64,000 bases of DNA. It comes from Blasia pusilla (taxonomy: Eukaryota > Marchantiophyta > Marchantiopsida > Blasiales). The stretch covers positions 24,800,001 to 24,864,000 of the forward strand of contig CM114274.1 of the NCBI GenBank assembly GCA_050084515.1, given 5' to 3'. Below are positions 58,530 to 64,000 of the stretch, piece by piece. The translations under genes and the position numbers were made by a program. The notes beneath the pieces were generated by a model. It worked only from the letters and a program-made list of their open reading frames with translations, had not been told where the DNA came from and did no database searches. Numbering within the stretch: the stretch's first letter is position 1; every line of letters begins with the position of its first letter.

Positions 58530-58800
58530 TGGACATGTCCACAGACATGGATTATAAGAGGTGGGGCCCCCACTTAAAGTTCATGATGGAAAGTAGGGCA
58601 AGGCCGAGTGGGGCACCAAGGGGAGGGAGTGGTAGTAGAGGGAGGAAGAAACAGGAAAATATGGAATATGTAGGCAAGTGGGGGGAATAAGAAAGTAGGG
58701 GGAGGTGAGGCTCACATGGGCAAGTCCTTCCATAGGACGAACGTAAGTCCACAAACACGGACATGTCCGCGGACACAGACTTTTTCCACATGCAACTTTG
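58530..58800 (+). repeat. Dispersed repeat with direct terminal repeats, copy 1
   Basis: Resembles 61800-62130. Both have GGACATGTCCACAGACATGG-like wording at the left, an A/G-rich centre (GGAGGAAGAAA, GAATAAGAAA or GAATGCGAAA), then CAAGTCCTTCCATAGGAC, and a second GGACATGTCCRCGGACAC close to TCCACATGCAAC at the right. The related end words are in direct orientation. No coding content recognised. Confidence 0.65.
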
Positions 58801-58849
58801 ACCCCAAGGCTATCACCAAACATAGGGAGAAGAAAAGAGGACTCCCCTC

Positions 58850-59233
58850 AAATACAACTTTACCAAAATTGAAAGCCATATTAGAAATAACCAAAGAAAC
58901 ATAACTACTAACAAGTGGACCTCTAGTTGTATCGTCTCCCACAACATGAGCTTGCTTGAGAACCTCAAGCTAATTGGCTTGGACAAGGTACAAAGAAATG
59001 GAGCCACGTTTTCTATAGCGGAAGAGCATTGTAACAAAAGACAAACCATTCCTTGAATGAAGGAAATTGATACACTCGGCAAGAAAAGTGTCAAACATCT
59101 TGGCCATGGCCTGATGGATCTCAATAACTAATGGGACAAAGCAATGACCTTCATAAATACGACTGTACACTTGAATCTTCTTCTGTTTTCTTCTCCTTTT
59201 AGCAATCTCCCTCATGCCCCCTCGTTTGTACAC
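58850..59233 (-). pseudogene. LINE-type RT, C-terminal fragment
   Basis: Minus-strand reading HCFVPLVIEIHQAMAKMFDT, then FLAECINFLHSRN, then FRYRKRGSISLYLVQAN resembles the C-terminal segment of the LINE RT at 57005-57240 (FIPFAMEVFGHLHASFDTFL, FRKCTSVALQRAQA). About 130 codons, with a shift near 58975. It is a relic of another family member. Confidence 0.6.
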
Positions 59234-60944
59234 ACTAACTCATTCATAGGATCTCTAACTACCACAACGGTCCCAACTTCTTGAGAAATCCATGGGGATA
59301 CCAACTCTACCAAGAGAAGAATCACACTCACAAAAGTGATAAACCAAAAATATTTTAAATGGGCTAGATCAGTCGTTCGACACAAAGCCATTGAAAGGAT
59401 CTAAGCCGTGAGAGGTCTGATGAGTCAAAAAATTAGAAGGATCCTCCGATCGCAAGGCCGGAGAAGTGTAAGGATATGACTAGACATCCATGGAGACCCC
59501 AACATTGACCGAAACAAGCGGAGATCTAAATGATACCCAAAGTTACTTGAAGATCATCAATCCTCATCGGGTCGTCAACAATGAACAATCCTAAATAGAC
59601 TACTTCATGACATTGGCAATTAAGCAACCATCAACATTCTTTGTAAATGCTATCCATAAGTTTTGAATTTTCAAAGAGAGATATTGACGTTGAAGAATTT
59701 TCATCAAATAAAAATAGAAATAAAAGCGTTGGATATCCTTGGATGCATCTTGTGATAACCAATACAAATAGTGAAAATTTATATAACGACAAACAACTCA
59801 AAAGTAGCTATCTTGACCGCGAGGAACTTCAGTGCAGCATTATTTTGAATTCTATTTTGTCCCATTCGGGAAAAAAGGAAAAGAAAGAAAAGAGAATAAG
59901 AAAAAGCAAAACAAAATATTCAAACCAATTAAGACCATAAATCTTCTCCAAAAGAGCGACCTATCACATGAGAGCGGTATTCGTAGTGGATCGATACCGC
60001 CTTCCAATTACGCCGTGGGATTCCTTCCTGACAATACTATCATTTTCATTTTTCAATAAAAGCTCTCAAAACGAGAGCATATTCTCCACGCCCTCACCTT
60101 CACTTTTACTACGGGGCACTGACCCCGAACCCTCCGGTGTTCCGCCGGAAGAGGTAATAAGGAAGGGGATAAGACGAAGTCGTGGACTTCGGCTTACGTG
60201 ATTCCTTAAGGGAAGGAAATCGCAACAGTGTACGGCCTACAGTTTTCGCGATCGCTAAAGCTCACGGCAGAAAATTGTACACGCTACAGGTTGACGGTCA
60301 AGATTGCATCTTTCTCTTCGTAGATCATGCATCGGCCGTAGGATGGGCGGCGTTGGTGCGGTGCACTACGTATCCTCTGTGTTCCTGCCACACGGACTTG
60401 ATCTATTTTTGGAGACTTTTGGAAAATCTTTTTATTTTTAATTTCCTTTTTCACAATTCCTATTTGGGTGAAAAAAGGCAAACACTGTCATAAGGGCATA
60501 TCTATGAGGAGTGGTGGGAATCAAATATTGTGTCCCAGATAAGTTTGGGGTCCTTCCACAGCATCACAACACCATTATGCGTACACGCCAATCGAGTCTC
60601 ATCTTGTTATTTCCAAGACGTAAATGCATAGTGGCATGATACATTGTTAAGGCATTTATTGAGATTAATAATTGATTTATTTCCTTTCAAAAAAGAGGAA
60701 AGAATCCACCTAGTCTTACTCAATTGTAAAGTGTTAAAACCCAACAGCAACGAAAGTTCTTTCCTCTTCCAAGAAGAATCATGTTCGTTTTCTAGATATT
60801 TATTTTGAGGGTTTGCCAAATGCCTTCACCTTCAATGTATTGGAATTGGGGTTTGCCCATATTAGAAGTGTTTGTGAAAAGAAGAAATACAAGGTCTCAA
60901 TGAAAAGCATGTGATGGAAAATCCATCCACAATACAGAAACGGG
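59234..60944. other. Unassigned stretch
   Basis: I recognise no gene. 59970-60400 is more G/C- and CpG-rich than its surroundings and open over about 75-100 codons in plus frames (for example 60182-60493), but no family motif is visible. It could be an organellar or other insertion, or a small unrecognised exon. The rest is A/T-rich. Confidence 0.4.
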
Positions 60945-61150
60945 GGACCACAACCAGCCCGGAAAGAGCAAAAAGGGGCCACCCCCCTATCGGCTAAACT
61001 CGCCATCAGCAGAGACAATATCAGTAACACCTAAAGAGGAGTGACTATCACTAAGTGGGCCTCTAGCGTTGGCATCTCCCACACCCTTAGCCCGCCGCAA
61101 AAATCCAGCCTAAGCCTGCCGCAACTTTTTGGGAGACTCGTTGTCTACAA
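60945..61150 (+). repeat. Dispersed repeat, copy 2
   Basis: Counterpart of 4470-4680: CCCGGAAAGAGCAAAAAGGGG, TATCGGCTAAACTCGCC, GTAACACCTAAAGAG, CACTAAGTGGGCCTCTAGCG. Probably a minus-oriented 3' end of a LINE-type element. Confidence 0.5.
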
Positions 61151-61530
61151 TAGAAAATCGCAATAGCTAATGACAACCCATTCCAATAGGAAACCATTTT
61201 GAATTGGGGTCATGAGGCAACCTCATTGGGAGTTTTGGGCCTTCCATATGCCATTAAGTGGTTGGATGTCATATGGTTGTCTTATGTGTAGGTTCAAAGT
61301 AGTTTTATGGTGATTTGGTATTTTCTTAGTTTTTGGGATATATAGTCAATATTTTTTTCAAGTATAACCCTTCTTAGAAAATATCCTAAAAAAAGTATGC
61401 AATTTTTTGAGAATTTTTGAATTTGAACTTTGGAAAGGTGTTGAGGATTTTTAAATTTTTATGATTTTTAAGTTTCTATAAAATAATGAATGGATTAATA
61501 ATTTAAGCATTCATAATACCCTAATTCGAA

Positions 61531-61564
61531 TTTTCTTATCCTAATTCGAATTAGGATAAGAAAA
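61531..61564. repeat. Perfect 34-bp palindrome
   Basis: TTTTCTTATCCTAATTC followed by its exact reverse complement with no spacer. TAATTCGAATT also occurs just upstream at 61522. A/T-rich context, no gene nearby. Confidence 0.9.
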
Positions 61565-61799
61565 CTATCCCACCCAAGTTTCCAAAGAATAATCCTAAAC
61601 TACTATGCGAAATAAAAAATTGAAAGTTTTTCTCTCTTCATCTACATTATTACTGGAGGTTGTTCTTCATTTTGAGATCACCTCTCTTGTTGACTCATGC
61701 ACTTTTTTGTCAATAGAATTTCTCATTGTCTAGGCCAATAGGATCGCTCAAATTCAATTGTACACATAAGATAGATAATTCAAAATTACACATTTGTGC

Positions 61800-62130
61800 A
61801 ACACCATGGTTACACAGAAATGGACAAGTCCTTCCTTAGGACGGACATTGAAGAACAAGTTTGGACATATCCACGGACATGGGTTCCAAGGGGTAGGATC
61901 CACTATTTTAGTCCATGATGGAAGGCAATACAAGGATGAGAGGAGCAATGAGGGAGGAGGGAGTAGAGATGGAGGAAGGAAGAAATAGGAGAGTATGGAA
62001 CACAGAGGCAAGTAAGGGGAATGCGAAAAAAGGGAAAGGTGGGGCCCATACGAACAAGTCCTTCCATAGGACAAACATGGACATGTCCACGGACACGGAC
62101 TTTGTCCACATGCAACCTTGTGCAACACAC
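61800..62130 (+). repeat. Dispersed repeat with direct terminal repeats, copy 2
   Basis: Longer relative of 58530-58800. Left end GGACAAGTCCTTCCTTAGGAC then GGACATATCCACGGACATGG; right end AACAAGTCCTTCCATAGGAC then GGACATGTCCACGGACACGG. The two ends form imperfect direct repeats of about 60 bp around about 190 bp of A/G-rich DNA, like a small terminal-repeat (TRIM-like) element; no primer-binding site is evident. Confidence 0.6.
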
Positions 62131-64000
62131 GAGCACAAACTAGTAATATTTAAATAGGACGGGGTCCATAGTGAAGTGGACCTTAAAACTCTTCTTTCTA
62201 TTTTGGGTTATGTATATTGCCAACTTATTCAAAATGAAATTCATTTCCATTTCAAGGAAAGGACAATATTACCCTCCACAAAACTAGTGTATGCATACTC
62301 ATGTCATGAATTGAAAATTTATTTATCAAAGATTCTCAACACTTAAAAAAAATGTCCCGAAAAGTAAAGATGACACATAAGTCCAAGTAAGTTGGCTATG
62401 AAGGAAGACTCCTTGCCTTATTAGAATGCACTATGTTAAAAGGATGAAAATAAGAAAATATCAATTAAAGGACCCATCAAAGTTCTAACAATGGGGAAAA
62501 AAAGAGGTTGGTTGTTGTTTTATTGAATATTTGGGACCGTGAAATTGTCACATGAAAACTTTCCCTATTGGAAATTTTCTCCAAGAATTTTACTTCAATT
62601 TATTTTATGATATTGATCATTTATGGTAAGCCCAACAAAACCCCAAGCTTTTCCAAACGTATTTCAATTCTCGAGCTTAACATACAAGAAAAAAAATTTC
62701 ATGTAATTGATGGCATGTATGTATGCATACCTATATGATACTAATATAGGGATCATTCTTAACAAAAGCTTTAAAAAATACATAAATCTTCAATTACAAA
62801 AATATTAAGAGAATTCTTCCCATAATATACATTTCATATTATTAAAATCATAAGAATATTTGAATGAGAAATTCTATCAGTTTTCTACTATCCTTTTTAA
62901 CATGAAATAGGACAAGGAAAGACAAAAACATCCCAAAAAGGTAACAAATGATATCAAGCCAACTTAATAAAATAATTTGAAACTAATGGTTGATCAAATG
63001 TGAACTAGATGACGAGAAGAGTGACGGCAAACCACTTTTAGTCAACTCATCAACACTAATGTATGACAAAACCGTTGAAACACATTTTTGACAATAAATA
63101 ATGACGATATAAATTTCTAAAGACTACATCGTATCCTTCTTGCACTCCCATAACCTAAAACCTTCTATACTAAAATGAATTTATTTCATCCCACACTCGT
63201 CATTTCTCTTGACCCTTACGAAACTTTTTTTCAAATATCTTCCACATTTCTTAAATAATTAACTGCTATTTTTCCCCTGCATCTAACCCGTTAAAATATC
63301 CTCCACGTGTGTTAAATAATTAAGTTCTCCCTTGCCGGACGCTTAAATTTCAAGCACCGTATTAAAATTTGTGAAGAGCAGGACTCGGACAATTGCTTTT
63401 GAGTCAGATTTCGGGAGTCGTTTATTTATTCTCACATGTAGTGCTCATATAAAAGAAAATATCAAAGCACTTTTCCAAAAACAAGTAAAACTTTCGAGGT
63501 TCTCACGGGTCGGGTTGGACACAAATGCAGGTATTGACCGGCGTCGGTGACGAGACGGCGAGTCAAGGCGACGGTGGTGGTCGACAAGTCAACGGAAGTG
63601 CTGGTGGCAGGCGCCAGGACGCTCGTATTGGACGGGCAGGTTACGCCAGCCCGGGAAGTACAGTCAATGCGGTGCCGTACTGGGCTTTTCTGTTGCGTCT
63701 CTTTCACCTAGTTTTGACTTTAATGCCCTATCTCCAAAAACTGCGGGAGCATCTTGTCAGCGATATCTTCGCAGTTCGCACCGTCCGGCAAAGTCGACAC
63801 CGTCCCCGTCCTTTAACGGGGGAATATGAAATTTTAATAGAAACTCACCCATCGGGAAACAAAGGAGGGGGCACAGAGAGAAAAAAAATCCGCGGGCAGA
63901 AACCGGTTCCCAAAAAAAAAATGACCTCTATCAACCAAAATCACCACCGGTGGAGATAATATCAAGAAAACTTATAGAATTATGAGTATTAATAAGTGGG
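62131..64000. other. A/T-rich end of window, no gene recognised
   Basis: A/T-rich to about 63350. 63500-63830 is G/C-rich and open in plus (63525-63959) and minus (63707-63462) frames, with Gly/Arg- or Thr/Ser-rich translations that match no family I know. The last 95 bp resemble the dispersed repeat at 4470 and 60945. Confidence 0.45.

Noticed and set aside
63462-63959. Possible host gene at the window end
   Set aside because: Overlapping frames on both strands with biased composition and no recognisable domain; recorded only as an unassigned stretch.

Overview
The window looks like nuclear DNA of a streptophyte, most likely a land plant. It is largely A/T-rich intergenic DNA and transposable-element debris around two recognisable host genes with GT-AG introns: a Yellow Stripe-Like (YSL) metal-chelate transporter and an EG45-like double-psi beta-barrel secreted protein. 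The species cannot be fixed from the sequence. There are no bacterial operons, CRISPR arrays or rRNA genes. All coordinates and alignments below were made by eye.

Layout. 1-2.9 kb: a decayed MULE-type transposase (minus). 2.9-10.7 kb: mostly A/T-rich DNA without a recognisable gene. 10.7-20 kb: fragments of two related Ty3/gypsy-like families, called alpha and beta here, plus the N-terminal part of a hAT transposase and a decayed DNA methyltransferase copy. 20.1-30.0 kb: the most complete alpha element (minus strand), with the order terminal repeat, leader, gag, protease, C5-cytosine DNA methyltransferase, reverse transcriptase, RNase H, integrase, PHD finger, terminal repeats. 30.3-35.5 kb: a Ty1/copia element (minus) with matching 5-bp target duplications, nested in beta-family leader DNA. 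35.5-38.4 kb: the 5' end of a beta element and the C-terminal part of the hAT transposase. 38.4-46.9 kb: the complete seven-exon YSL gene. 48.4-51 kb: a LINE 3' tail and the two-exon EG45-like gene. 52.3-53.1 kb: a 42-bp minisatellite. 54.4-57.5 kb: a decayed LINE-type reverse transcriptase. 57.5-64 kb: A/T-rich DNA with dispersed repeats.

The main result is the alpha/beta retroelement family. Alpha carries a cytosine methyltransferase with its main catalytic motifs intact between protease and reverse transcriptase, and a canonical C4HC3 PHD finger at the C-terminus of its integrase, so one mobile element combines a DNA-methylation writer and a probable histone-tail reader. A second, mutated methyltransferase copy lies at 18.5-19.5 kb, so the association is not a single chimera. 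The termini are also unusual. Both families read as B - internal - A - B - A rather than LTR - internal - LTR, with outer ends TGTC...GACA/CCA. This resembles the split direct repeats known from tyrosine-recombinase (PAT/Ngaro type) elements, but here in an element with a DDE integrase. For beta the outer ends are supported by a 4-5 bp target duplication inside the hAT gene. The two hAT parts, now about 20 kb apart and in opposite orientation, read in one frame across that duplication, which records a later rearrangement.

None of the transposable elements looks autonomous: all carry stops and frameshifts, many explainable as C-to-T changes. The YSL gene has a continuous spliced reading frame and the EG45-like gene probably does; both look functional.
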